A stretch of DNA of 64,000 bases from contig DATLGB010000218.1 in assembly GCA_035540675.1 (NCBI GenBank), positions 1 through 64,000 on the forward strand, in the 5' to 3' direction. Positions 51,203 to 59,869 of this stretch are shown piece after piece. A model generated the notes under the pieces. The model did not search any database and had not been told where the DNA came from. It saw only the letters and a program-made list of their open reading frames with translations. The first letter of the stretch is position 1. The number at the start of each line of letters is the position of its first letter. A program made the translations under genes and the position numbers. The stretch comes from DATLGB01 sp035540675. GTDB lineage: Bacteria; Actinomycetota; Thermoleophilia; Solirubrobacterales; Solirubrobacteraceae.

Positions 51203-51808
51203 CTAGTCGTCCGCGCGCAGCCGCCGCAGCAGCGGCAGCGGGTCGATCGGGCGGCCGCCGCGGTACCAGCCAGGGGCCGTCCAGACCTCGAAGTGCAGGT
51301 GGCAGTCCCAGGCGTTGCCGGTGTCGCCGACGGAGCCGAGCCGCTCGCCGGCCTCCACCGTCTCCCCCGCCTTCACGCGCGCCGGAGCGCGCAGGTGGGC
51401 GTAGACGTGACTGCGCCCGCCCTCGGTGCGCACGACGACGTAGTGCCCGGCCGAGCCATGGAAGCGCGCGTCGAGCACGCGCCCGCCGGCGACCGCCGCC
51501 AGCGGCGTGCCGCAGTCGGCGAACACGTCCTGGCCCTGGTGACCGCGGCCGCCGCCGAAGCGGGTCGCGTGACCCCCGAAGTGGACCCTGGCGTCGATCG
51601 GGAAGACGGCGGCGGGCTCGGCGGCCGGCTCGAGCGGATACGGCTCGGCCGCCTCGAGCGCCTCGCGCGCGGAGGCGGCGGGAGCGGCGGCCAGCACGGC
51701 GGCGCAGGCGAGGATGGGCAGGCGGAAGCGGCGCAAAGACGGGCAGGGTAGTGAGGCCGGCCTTGAGCGGGGCGGGCCGATGCCGGACATCCGTCCACGG
51801 AACCTCAT
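51203..51808 (-). CDS. M23 family (LytM-type) metallopeptidase
   Basis: The 201-residue secreted protein has a signal peptide (LPILACAAVLAAAPAASA). The zinc site of M23 enzymes is present: H and D in GHQGQDVF, a histidine in VYAHLRAP, and the HLHFE motif in CHLHFEVW. It should cut peptidoglycan cross-bridges. Its size is close to a bare catalytic domain. The stop lies 10 bp from the sulfotransferase start, and the two may be co-transcribed. Confidence 0.9.
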   Translation of the reverse strand: MRFRGRMSGIGPPRSRPASLPCPSLRRFRLPILACAAVLAAAPAASAREALEAAEPYPLEPAAEPAAVFPIDARVHFGGHATRFGGGRGHQGQDVFADCGTPLAAVAGGRVLDARFHGSAGHYVVVRTEGGRSHVYAHLRAPARVKAGETVEAGERLGSVGDTGNAWDCHLHFEVWTAPGWYRGGRPIDPLPLLRRLRADD

Positions 51809-51860
51809 AACGGGGGTCGCCGCGCGTCATGCCGCCGTACCCGACCCCAAGGAGGCACCC

Positions 51861-53507
51861 ATGTCCGTCCTCACCCCCGCCAACCCGCCGAACGTCCCGC
51901 AGTCCGTGCCAGAGCACGGATTCCGGGACGTTCGGCGGTGGCGGGCGCCGCTCGCCGCGGCGGTCGCGATCGCCGCGGTCGTCGTCGCCGCTGCGGTCGT
52001 CGCCGCGCCGGCGAGCGCCCGCGCCGACGGCTTCGCCTGCAGCGCCAGCGCCGTGCGCGGCGCCGTGCTCGGTCAGGCCACGGAGCCCGTCCGCGCGGGC
52101 TCGCCCGCCGCCTGCCCCGCCGACTCCGGCGCGCTGGCGCCGCTCGAGCACCCGCTCGGCGGCGACGGCGCCAGCGCCCGCACCGGCATGGCCGGCGAGC
52201 AGGCCACCGCCACCAGCTCGGTGAGCGGGCTGCGCGCCGGCTCGCTGGCCGCGCTCGCACCGGAGCTCCCGCGCGTCGCGCTGCCGGCGGGCATCGGCGC
52301 GCTGTCCGTGCCGCTCCCGCCGGCGGCGCAGCTGCTCGGGCTGCCCGCCGTCGTCACGGTGGACGCCACCCGCGCCGCGCAGGCGCTCGTGCCCGACCGC
52401 ACCCTGGCGGCCGTGCCGCTGGTCGCCGCCGGGACCGTCCACCTGGGCGTCGGCGCCGCCTGCCGCGCCGGTCGCGCCGTGCTCGACTCGGTCGCCGTGG
52501 TCGAGCGGCTCGCCGCGCTCGGGCAGGACCTGCCCACGGACCGCCCGCTCGACACCGCCGTGCCGCTGACCCCGGCGCAGGTGGTCGACTTCTCGCGCCT
52601 CGACGCCGACGCCGTCGACCTCCCCGGCGGGCTGTCGCTCGACGACCCGGTGACCGGGCCGCTGCTGCGCCAGGCGCTCGAAGCCGCCATCGCGGGGCTG
52701 CCGGCGGCGAGCGTGCCCGCGGCGGTCGGGCGGGTCGTGGTCGAGCCGGCGGCGCGCGAGGACGGCGGCGACGCGCTGCGCCAGCTCGGGCCGCGCATCC
52801 GTGTCGAGGCGCTCGGCCGCGAGGTCGCCGACCTGCGGCTCGGGGACGTGCTCGTCTCGGCGGCCGGCGTCGTCTGCGCACCGCCCGCGGGGCCGCCCGC
52901 GCCGCAGCCGCAGCCGGACCTGAGCCCGGCCACCGAGCTCGCGCTCCGCTGCGCGCCCAGCGACGTCGTGCTCACCGACGTGGTCGAGAAGGACGGGCAG
53001 GTCAAGCTCGTCGGCATCGCCGGCGCGCAGTACGTCGGCCGCACGGTCGACCTCGTCCTCACGCACACGGGCGAGCGCGTCGCCACGGCCGTGGTGGAGC
53101 CGGACGGCTGGTTCCGCGCGCGGGCGCCGCTGCCGCCGAACCGGATCCGCTGGACCAACGACGCGCGCTACCAGGCGTCGATCGACAGCGAGCGCTCGCT
53201 CGCTCTCAAGCTGCACCGGCGCATGCGGCTCAGCCGGCTCAAGCCGGGCGAGGACACCGTCACGATCGCCGGGCGCATCTACGGCCCGATGGCGGGAGCG
53301 CGCGTCGTCATCTCGCGTCGCGAGGCCTGCACGCAGGACGTGCGCCTCGCCACCGTCAAGCCCGACCCCGACGGCCGCTGGCGCGTGACGCTGCCCAAGC
53401 CGCAGGGCGTCCCGGCGGCGACCTACCGCGCCACCACGCTGGTGCGCCGGCCCGGCGGCGTGAACCGCTTCCGGACGTTCACGCTGCCTGGACACGTCGC
53501 CCTCTGA
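51861..53507 (+). CDS. Large exported protein next to a sigma factor gene
   Basis: The 548-residue protein has a polar N terminus of about 29 residues, then a long hydrophobic signal (LAAAVAIAAVVVAAAVVAAPASA). An Ala/Pro/Val-rich extracytoplasmic region fills the middle and two beta-sandwich-like segments end it (for example YVGRTVDLVLTHTGERVATA). A 54-nt palindrome (51,885-51,938) encodes residues 9-26. AAGGAGG stands before the ATG. Its stop overlaps the start of the sigma factor (TGATG). Function unknown; envelope or surface role inferred. Confidence 0.75.
   Translation: MSVLTPANPPNVPQSVPEHGFRDVRRWRAPLAAAVAIAAVVVAAAVVAAPASARADGFACSASAVRGAVLGQATEPVRAGSPAACPADSGALAPLEHPLGGDGASARTGMAGEQATATSSVSGLRAGSLAALAPELPRVALPAGIGALSVPLPPAAQLLGLPAVVTVDATRAAQALVPDRTLAAVPLVAAGTVHLGVGAACRAGRAVLDSVAVVERLAALGQDLPTDRPLDTAVPLTPAQVVDFSRLDADAVDLPGGLSLDDPVTGPLLRQALEAAIAGLPAASVPAAVGRVVVEPAAREDGGDALRQLGPRIRVEALGREVADLRLGDVLVSAAGVVCAPPAGPPAPQPQPDLSPATELALRCAPSDVVLTDVVEKDGQVKLVGIAGAQYVGRTVDLVLTHTGERVATAVVEPDGWFRARAPLPPNRIRWTNDARYQASIDSERSLALKLHRRMRLSRLKPGEDTVTIAGRIYGPMAGARVVISRREACTQDVRLATVKPDPDGRWRVTLPKPQGVPAATYRATTLVRRPGGVNRFRTFTLPGHVAL
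51885..51938 (+). repeat. In-frame 54-nt palindrome in the N-terminal coding region
   Basis: CCGCCGAACGTCCCG (51885-51899) and its exact complement (51924-51938) form a 15-bp stem. After a 3x3 internal loop, TCCGTGC and GCACGGA form 7 bp more, closed by CAGA. The element is exactly 18 codons long. It starts 25 nt into the gene, close enough to affect translation initiation. Confidence 0.75.
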
Positions 53508-54832
53508 TGCAGCGGATCCTCCAGCCGCAGTCCCGCGCCGCCGATACAGGCGGCGTGGGGCTGTCCGCCAGCGGCTTCGCCGACCTCTACGGGCGTCACA
53601 TGCCCGACCTCGTCCGGTACTGCCGGGGGATCCTGCGCGACCGCGAGGACGCCGAGGACGCCGCGCAGAGCGCCATGGAGCGGGCGCTGCGGGCGCTGGG
53701 CAGCGCGCCCGAGCCGGAGCGCGTGCGGCCGTGGCTGTTCACCATCGCGCAGCGCGAGGCGATCACGCTGCTGCGCCGCCGCCGCTGGGGCACGGCGGCG
53801 GCACTCGACGAGGCGGCCCTGCCGCCGCAGTCGTCGCCGGAGGACGTGGCTGCGGTGCGCGAGCGGCTGGCGGAGCTGCTCGAGGACCTGCGCGAGCTCG
53901 CGCCGCGCCAGCGCGACGTGCTGGTGGCGCGCGAGCTGGGCGGGCGCTCCTATCGGGACATCGCAGCCGACCTGGGAACGACGGAGGCCGCCGCGCAGCA
54001 GTGCGTGCTGGAGGCGCGGCGGTCGCTGCGGCAGTTCGAGGCCGGCCGCTCGCTCGCGTGCGACGACGTGCAGGCGTGGCTGTCGGCGCACGACCGCGGC
54101 CGCACCCGCCCCCGCGGCGTCCGGGCGCACCTGCGCGCCTGCTCGTCGTGCCGCGGGTTCGAGCACGGCATCCGGGCGCGGCGCCGCGACCTCGCCCTGC
54201 TGCTGCCCGGCCTCGCGGGTGGCGGCTCGGCGTGGTCGTCGCTCGCGGCGCTGCTCGGCCAGGCGGGCGGCAAGGCGCTTGCGGCCGGCGCCGTCATCGT
54301 GACCGGCGCGACGCTGACCGCGACCGCGCCGCTGCTGCGCGAGGACGCTCCGGGCCTGCGGCGGGCGCCGGCTCCGACCGCCGCGGCCGCGGCCGCAGCC
54401 GGGTCCGGCCGGACGGTCGAGGCGCCCGTGCTCGTCGCGAGATTCCCCGGGCACCCGCGAGCAGCGGCCCCACCGCGGCGGCGCGAGCGGCCGGCCGCGC
54501 CCGCCGCCGGGCGCCGTCCGGCAGCGACCGCCCCAGGCGGGCGCCGCATCGCCGGCGGCTCGGGGCCGGCGCCCGCGCCGCCCGCGCCCCGGCCCGACCG
54601 TGCACGTGGGACGGCGCCGCCCGAGCCGCCGGCGCCTGCCGCCGAGGCTCCCGCGCAGCCGGCGCCGGCGCCGCGCGCTCCCACCCTGCCCCTCGACGCG
54701 GGCGCGACGCTCGACGCGGTGCGTGACGCCGTGCCGGATCCCCGGCCGGTGCTCGACCCGGTCGCCGGCGCCGTCGGCGAGGTCGCCGACGGCGTGCGCG
54801 ACGTCGTTCCGCGGCTACCGCTCGCGCCCTAG
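53507..54832 (+). CDS. ECF sigma factor fused to anti-sigma-like zinc motif and extracytoplasmic tail
   Basis: The 441-residue protein has sigma region 2 (FADLYGRHMPDLVRYCRG, DREDAEDAAQSAMERAL) and region 4 (LAPRQRDVLVARELGG, SYRDIAADLGTTEAAAQQ). A segment with H-x3-C-x2-C (HLRACSSC) follows, the zinc motif of ZAS anti-sigma factors. A hydrophobic helix (LAAGAVIVTGATLTATAPLL) and about 150 residues rich in Pro, Ala and Arg come next. A sigma factor and its membrane-bound inhibitor thus seem to be one chain. The start overlaps the exported-protein gene (TGATG), and the end overlaps the dioxygenase gene by 4 bp. Confidence 0.85.
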   Translation: MQRILQPQSRAADTGGVGLSASGFADLYGRHMPDLVRYCRGILRDREDAEDAAQSAMERALRALGSAPEPERVRPWLFTIAQREAITLLRRRRWGTAAALDEAALPPQSSPEDVAAVRERLAELLEDLRELAPRQRDVLVARELGGRSYRDIAADLGTTEAAAQQCVLEARRSLRQFEAGRSLACDDVQAWLSAHDRGRTRPRGVRAHLRACSSCRGFEHGIRARRRDLALLLPGLAGGGSAWSSLAALLGQAGGKALAAGAVIVTGATLTATAPLLREDAPGLRRAPAPTAAAAAAAGSGRTVEAPVLVARFPGHPRAAAPPRRRERPAAPAAGRRPAATAPGGRRIAGGSGPAPAPPAPRPDRARGTAPPEPPAPAAEAPAQPAPAPRAPTLPLDAGATLDAVRDAVPDPRPVLDPVAGAVGEVADGVRDVVPRLPLAP

Positions 54833-55413
54833 GAGTACGGGTCCCTGGGCTCGCGGTCCTCCGACAGCGAGCCCCGGGAGCGCAGCACGAGCGCCTCGAT
54901 CGCGTCGGCGAGGTGCTCGCGGTCGATGTTGTAGTCGCCGCGCGCCACGCGGATGCGGTGGGCCTCGAGCAGGACGTCGGCGTGGGTGTGGCCGTGCGGC
55001 GGCTCGAACCGGTAGGACGCCAGCTCGATCAGCAGACCGAGCGGGTCCTGGAAGTAGATCGAATCCATGAAGCCGCGGTCCTTCGGGCCGCTGTGGCGGA
55101 TGCCGCGCTGGTCGAGCCGCTCGGCGACGTGGTGGAACGCCGCCTGCGACACCGCGAACGCGAGGTGGTGCACGCAGCCGGGGTCCGTCGGCGTGCGGTC
55201 CGGGTCGGGCGTGCGGTCCTCGCTGGTGAAGACCGTGATCAGCCGCCCGTCCCCCGGGTCGAAGTACAGGTGGCTCTCGGAGGCGTTGTCGAGGTTGGGC
55301 TGCTCGAACACGAACGGCATGCCGAGCACGCCCTCCCAGAAGTCGATCGACGTCTGCCGGTCGGCGCCGACGATCGTGATGTGGTGGACGCCCTGGCTCT
55401 GGATCTTGCGCAT
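54829..55413 (-). CDS. VOC-family ring-cleavage dioxygenase or glyoxalase-like protein
   Basis: The 194-residue protein has two beta-alpha-beta-beta-beta modules of the vicinal oxygen chelate fold. Metal ligands are likely H in GVHHITIVGAD, H in GCVHHLAFAV and E in DPLGLLIELASY, as in type I extradiol dioxygenases. A short C-terminal helical extension follows. GAGGAG lies 4-5 nt before the ATG. The substrate is unknown. Confidence 0.85.
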   Translation of the reverse strand: MRKIQSQGVHHITIVGADRQTSIDFWEGVLGMPFVFEQPNLDNASESHLYFDPGDGRLITVFTSEDRTPDPDRTPTDPGCVHHLAFAVSQAAFHHVAERLDQRGIRHSGPKDRGFMDSIYFQDPLGLLIELASYRFEPPHGHTHADVLLEAHRIRVARGDYNIDREHLADAIEALVLRSRGSLSEDREPRDPYS

Positions 55414-55449
55414 CTGCTCCTCGATGGGACGGTGTGCGCGCGGATCCTC

Positions 55450-57183
55450 TCAGCCCGCGAGCGAGGGCTCCTCCTCGATGCGCTGCTCGAGATCCTCCGG
55501 CGGGCCCGGCGGGTTGAAGCCGGGACGCGCCTGGAGGTACGCGATCACCGCGTCCTCGACGTCTCCCTGGTAGGTCAGCCGCCCGCTGAAGTCGGTGTAG
55601 CCGTCGCCGCCGGTCGCGACGAAGTCGTTGGTGACGAGGGTGTAGCGCGACGCCGGTGAGAAGTCGATGGGGGTGCCGTCGGCCAGCTTGCCGCTCTTGA
55701 CCCGGCCGTTCGGCTGCGCCGTCGGGTTCCACTTGAACGAGAACCCGGAGATCTGCGGGAAGGCGGCCGACGGTGTCGGGTGCTCGCCGATGCCGTTCTC
55801 GAGCTGCGCCTTGAGCTCGGCGCCGCTCAACGTCAGCGTGGTCATCTGGTTGTTGAACGGCAGCATCGCGAGGACGTCGCCGCGGCGGATCGGGTAGTTG
55901 CCGCTCGCGTCGCGGTCGCCGCGCGTGAGCGCGTCCCGCAGGCCGCCGGTGTTGTAGAGCGCGAGCTGCGTTCCGGTGGCGGCGCGCAGGGCGTCGGTGA
56001 CGACGTTGCCCTGCTTGGTCTCGTCGGTTGCCGTCCCGCTCGACGGGATCGGCTCGGTCGAGCTGCCGATGACCTGCTCGGTGATCGGCTCGACGCGGTC
56101 GTTGTAGCTCTTGACGAGCGCCGCGATCTCCGGATCCGGCGTGATCCCGTTCGTCGTCGTCGGGAACTGGTCGACCGCCACGCCGACCGCCTCCCCGTCG
56201 AGCTCGTTGATCGCGAGCCTGACCTCGCTGAACGTCACGCCGTTGGGCACGCTCTGCACGACCCAGACGGGCTGGTTGTCGCGGCCGATGATGGGCTGGT
56301 TGACCTGCCAGTAGGTGTGGTCGCCGAGCAGGACGTCGACGCCGCGCAGCTCCTTGGCGAGATCGATCAGCGGCCCGGTGGGTCCGTTGGGGCCGGCCTT
56401 CGTCGGCAGCGCGCCGACGTGCGCGAGGGCCACGACCGTGTTGACGCCGCGGGCGCGCAGCTCGCGCGCCGCCGCGTTGATGCCGTCGGCCGCCTTTCCG
56501 ACCCGCAGCTCGCCGAGCGACCCCGGCTTGAGCAGGTCCGCGGCGTCCTCGTTGATGGCGCCGGTCACGCCGATCCTCGTGCCGCCGACCGGCCAGATCG
56601 CCCATGGCTTCGTCCACGGCAGCCGCTGCCCGCCGCGGTTGGTCAGGTTCGTCACCAGGTACGGGAAGGCCGCCTGGCGCGCCAGGTCGCGCATGTTCGC
56701 GACACCGTCGTCGAAGTTGTGGTTGCCGAGCGTGTCGGCGTCGAAGCCCATCCGGTTCATGACGTCGATCGTCGGCCGGTCGCCGAGCAGCCCGGACACG
56801 GGCTGCGTGGCCCCGACCGCGTCGCCCTGCGTCACGAGGAACGGCGGGTTCGGCGCGAGCGCCGCCCGCTGCTTGAAGTACGTCTGCAGGTACGCGGCGC
56901 CGCTGAACTTCTGTCCCTCCACGTCGATCCGGAACGTCGTCGGGTTCAGCCGGCCGTGGAAGTCGCTGACGCTGAGGATCGTCGCCGTCGTGACCGGCGC
57001 CGGCCCGGCGGCGACCGCCGTCAGCGGCCGGTCGAAGACGGTGCCCCCGTTGGTCGCGCCGAGGGCGGGTGCACCGGCCGCGTCGAACGCGCCGGCGTGG
57101 CCGGGCCCGTGCCCGTGCGCCGCCGCCGCGACGCCCAGCGCCGCCACCACCGTCGCCATCGCCAGCCCGAGCCCTCGCCACAT
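55450..57183 (-). CDS. 5'-nucleotidase/UshA-like metallophosphoesterase
   Basis: The 577-residue secreted enzyme has a signal peptide (about 1-22). The phosphoesterase domain contains the metal sites SVSDFHGRL, GDAVGAT in place of GD, and GNHNFDDG. A later loop reads LLGDHTYW where GGHxH is usual. The C-terminal 5'-nucleotidase domain has LYNTGGLRDALTRGD and TNDFVATGGDGYTDF, which bind the nucleotide. It should release phosphate from external nucleotides. It follows a PhoX-like gene 110 bp upstream, in the same direction. Confidence 0.9.
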   Translation of the reverse strand: MWRGLGLAMATVVAALGVAAAAHGHGPGHAGAFDAAGAPALGATNGGTVFDRPLTAVAAGPAPVTTATILSVSDFHGRLNPTTFRIDVEGQKFSGAAYLQTYFKQRAALAPNPPFLVTQGDAVGATQPVSGLLGDRPTIDVMNRMGFDADTLGNHNFDDGVANMRDLARQAAFPYLVTNLTNRGGQRLPWTKPWAIWPVGGTRIGVTGAINEDAADLLKPGSLGELRVGKAADGINAAARELRARGVNTVVALAHVGALPTKAGPNGPTGPLIDLAKELRGVDVLLGDHTYWQVNQPIIGRDNQPVWVVQSVPNGVTFSEVRLAINELDGEAVGVAVDQFPTTTNGITPDPEIAALVKSYNDRVEPITEQVIGSSTEPIPSSGTATDETKQGNVVTDALRAATGTQLALYNTGGLRDALTRGDRDASGNYPIRRGDVLAMLPFNNQMTTLTLSGAELKAQLENGIGEHPTPSAAFPQISGFSFKWNPTAQPNGRVKSGKLADGTPIDFSPASRYTLVTNDFVATGGDGYTDFSGRLTYQGDVEDAVIAYLQARPGFNPPGPPEDLEQRIEEEPSLAG

Positions 57184-57293
57184 CTCCCGCTCCCGTTCCC
57201 TTGAGCGCGGGCCCGGCCGGCGCGCGCTTTCGCGGCGATGCTCTCAGATCTGGTGCGCCATGTGCAAGAGCGGCCGGACGCGCCGCGCCGGCG

Positions 57294-58748
57294 CTACAGG
57301 GCGCCCCGCTCCCAGGGTCCCCAGATCGCGAACGTGACGCCGGCGCTGGACTGGATGTTCACGTACAGCACGCCGCCGCCGGGGCCGAAGGTCGCCCCCG
57401 CGAACTCGTCGGCCTCGCGGCGCGGGATGACGTTGCGCGCGAAGTCGAAGATCTCGCCCGCGGGCGTCACGCCGCGCAGGTAGTTCTCGACGGGGCCGTC
57501 CTCGCACAGCAGCGCGCACTTCTTGGGCGTGATGCAGAGGTTGTCCGGCAGCTCGAGCACGGTGCGGCTCGGGGACTCGAACAGCAGCGTCAGCGTCGCC
57601 TGGGCGGTGTCGTAGACCCACAGCTGGCCGAAGCCGTCGCCGTAGCCGGCCGGCGGCGCCTCGCCCGCCGGCGTGTCGCCGCCCTGGGTGGAGACGAGGT
57701 AGATCTTCCCGGAGTCGTGGAAGATGCCCTCGAGGCGGCTGAAGATCGCGGCGCCCTTGGCGCGTCCCTGGTCGCCCACGAACACGATCGCCTGGTCGTT
57801 CGTCGTGCCCTCGGGAAACGTCGTGTCGGGCTCGTCGATGGTCACCCACTCGACGCCGTAGGTGACGCCCGGCGTCTGGCCCCGGTCGAGCTGCGCCCGG
57901 TCGATGCCCTCGATCTTGAGCATCTCCAGCCGCCCGCCGTCGTGCAGGCGCCCGACCTCCATCGGGTTGCGCGGCGCGATGTAGCGGTAGAAGCCCGACG
58001 GGAAGCCGAAGTTGTCCTCGGTCTGGTAGAGGATCCCGGTCGCGGGATCGACCGCCACCGCCTCGTGCGCGAAGCGCCCGGCGCTGCGGATCGCCTTCGG
58101 CTTGCGCTGCTCGCCGGCGTCCCACGAGGCGGGCACGTCGAAGATGTAGCCGTGCTGGCGCTGCAACAGCGAGTTGTCGGCGCCCGTGAAGTCCGGACCC
58201 ACGTCGGGGCCGTTGACCGTCTCCTCGGCCGTGATCCACGAGCCCCACGGCGTCTCGCCGCCCGCGCAGTTCATCTGCGTGCCGTTGCAGCTCACCCAGG
58301 AGGAGACCTCCTCGGCGCGCGGCGTCAGCTCGAGCGTGATCGTCCCGCCCTGGGCGTTCTTGTCGTACGCCCTGCGGCGATCCCCGAACGCGCGGCCCGG
58401 GCCGTTGACCTCGTGGTTGCGCACGAGCCGCACGCGGCCGCCCCGCGCCGGGAACGCGGCCATGCCGTCGTGGCGGCCCGGCGTGATGACGCCGTCGCTG
58501 GTGCGGGTGCCGGTCGCCGCGAAGCTGCGGTACCGAAAGCCCTCCGGCAGGTGCAGGCGCACCTGCCCGTCCGCCAGGTCGGGAACGGGATACAGCTCGC
58601 CGTAGCCCCCGTTGTTCGCCGCCCGGCCGGTCGATCCGGCCGCGAGCGCGCCGCGCGCGAACACCCCCTGCAGCGGGCCGGAGAGCGCCGCCAGCGCCGT
58701 GGCCGACAGCCCCGCCTTGACGAAATCGCGCCGATCGATCGCGGTCAT
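57294..58748 (-). CDS. PhoX-like phosphatase (DUF839) with Tat signal
   Basis: The 484-residue protein begins with a twin-arginine signal, DRRDFVKAG, followed by a hydrophobic stretch and AALA. The PhoX-type propeller is marked by VRNHEVNGPGRAFG, MNCAGGETPWGSWITAEE and YTTEDN-like YQTEDNFGFPSG, with metal-binding Asp and Glu residues. PhoX enzymes are calcium/iron phosphatases exported folded by Tat. GGGGGAG lies before the ATG. With the nucleotidase it suggests phosphate scavenging. Confidence 0.9.
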   Translation of the reverse strand: MTAIDRRDFVKAGLSATALAALSGPLQGVFARGALAAGSTGRAANNGGYGELYPVPDLADGQVRLHLPEGFRYRSFAATGTRTSDGVITPGRHDGMAAFPARGGRVRLVRNHEVNGPGRAFGDRRRAYDKNAQGGTITLELTPRAEEVSSWVSCNGTQMNCAGGETPWGSWITAEETVNGPDVGPDFTGADNSLLQRQHGYIFDVPASWDAGEQRKPKAIRSAGRFAHEAVAVDPATGILYQTEDNFGFPSGFYRYIAPRNPMEVGRLHDGGRLEMLKIEGIDRAQLDRGQTPGVTYGVEWVTIDEPDTTFPEGTTNDQAIVFVGDQGRAKGAAIFSRLEGIFHDSGKIYLVSTQGGDTPAGEAPPAGYGDGFGQLWVYDTAQATLTLLFESPSRTVLELPDNLCITPKKCALLCEDGPVENYLRGVTPAGEIFDFARNVIPRREADEFAGATFGPGGGVLYVNIQSSAGVTFAIWGPWERGAL

Positions 58749-58927
58749 CCCAGTCTCCCCCTGCTCGTGCGCCGGACTTGGTGCGAGCTTATCCTCGCGG
58801 CGTGCTCCTGTACGAGAACCGCTACGAGTGCGCGCAGGTGCTGCGCCACCCCGCGACCCGTGGGTGCGAGCGCTGACAACGACTGCCGCCGCTGCCGCCG
58901 GGAGGCGCTAGCTTGGCCTCTCGGCGA

Positions 58928-59869
58928 ATGTTGGCGCCAAGGGGGCGGGCGGTGCAGGGGAATACGCGGTGGCTCTACCAGCGGTGCGCGCCGTGGATGC
59001 TCGTCCTGGCGCTGATCCTCGGCGTGGCTTGGGAGGCGCCGGCGAGTGCGCTGCCGGCGGACGCAACCGCAAGTGCGGTGCCGCCGAAGCGCTGCAACGA
59101 CGGCATCGACAACGACGGCGACGGCCTCACCGACTTCCCGGCCGACCCGGACTGCGGGTCGGCGAACGACAACTCCGAGGCGCCCGAGGTGGCTGCGTGT
59201 GCCGACGGCACCGACAACGACGGCGACGGCCGCATCGACCTCGACGACCCCGGCTGCACGTCGGCGAGCGACGACTCCGAAACCGACCCGGCACCCGAGA
59301 CGCCCGCTCCACGCTGCTCCGACGGCACCGACAACGACGGCGACGGCCGCATCGACCTCGACGACCCCGGCTGCACGTCGGCGAGCGACGACTCGGAGAT
59401 CGACCCGGCGGCCGAGCAGCCGCCGTCCGACACCGGTTCCACGCCGCCTGCCACGACCGAGACGCGGGAGGCCGATCCTCCCGCAGCGGCGACGGACGGC
59501 ATCCCCGCGGCCGCGGCGCCGCGTCCGCTCGCTCCGTTCCCGATCGTCCGCCTCCAAGGGCGCCTGACGTCCTCCGGCGCGCGAATCACCCGGCTCGAGG
59601 TGCGGGCTCCGGCCGGATCGACGATCGTCGTGCGGTGCCGCGGGCGGCGCTGCCCGGTGACGCGGGTGCGCCGGGTGAGCGGTGCCCGATACGTGCGCGT
59701 GCACGAGCTCGAGCGACGCCTCCCCGCGGGCACCCGGGTCGGGGTATCGGTCACCAAGCCGGGGTGGATCGGCAAGCACACGCGGTTCAGGATCAGGCGC
59801 GGACGGGCGCCGCTGCGCACCGACGCCTGCCTGCTGCCGGGCTCCACCGTCCCCTCGCCGTGCGGCTGA
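58928..59869 (+). CDS. Secreted protein with three Cys-flanked DNDGDG calcium repeats
   Basis: The 313-residue protein has a signal anchor (MLVLALILGVAWEAPASA). Three repeats of about 30 residues follow, of the form C-x-D-G-x-DNDGDG-x-x-D-x-x-DPGC, each with a likely calcium loop and disulfide. The second and third share 75 identical bases. A Pro/Ala/Thr linker leads to a beta-rich C-terminal domain with basic residues and Cys pairs. TAGCTT lies 13 nt before ATG 58928. Such DNDGDG proteins are frequent in Solirubrobacterales and myxobacteria. Confidence 0.8.
   Translation: MLAPRGRAVQGNTRWLYQRCAPWMLVLALILGVAWEAPASALPADATASAVPPKRCNDGIDNDGDGLTDFPADPDCGSANDNSEAPEVAACADGTDNDGDGRIDLDDPGCTSASDDSETDPAPETPAPRCSDGTDNDGDGRIDLDDPGCTSASDDSEIDPAAEQPPSDTGSTPPATTETREADPPAAATDGIPAAAAPRPLAPFPIVRLQGRLTSSGARITRLEVRAPAGSTIVVRCRGRRCPVTRVRRVSGARYVRVHELERRLPAGTRVGVSVTKPGWIGKHTRFRIRRGRAPLRTDACLLPGSTVPSPCG
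59203..59394 (+). repeat. Two identical 75-bp direct repeats
   Basis: The copies are at 59203-59277 and 59320-59394, 117 bp (39 codons) apart. Each encodes one DNDGDG repeat. Exact identity, including third positions, points to recent duplication or gene conversion. Confidence 0.9.

Noticed and set aside
58802..58876. A 24-codon plus-strand frame (GTG to TGA) between the PhoX-like gene and the repeat protein, containing LLYENRYECAQVLRH.
   Set aside because: It has no convincing promoter or ribosome site, no recognisable family and sits in a normal promoter gap. It may be a gene remnant, but nothing proves coding.
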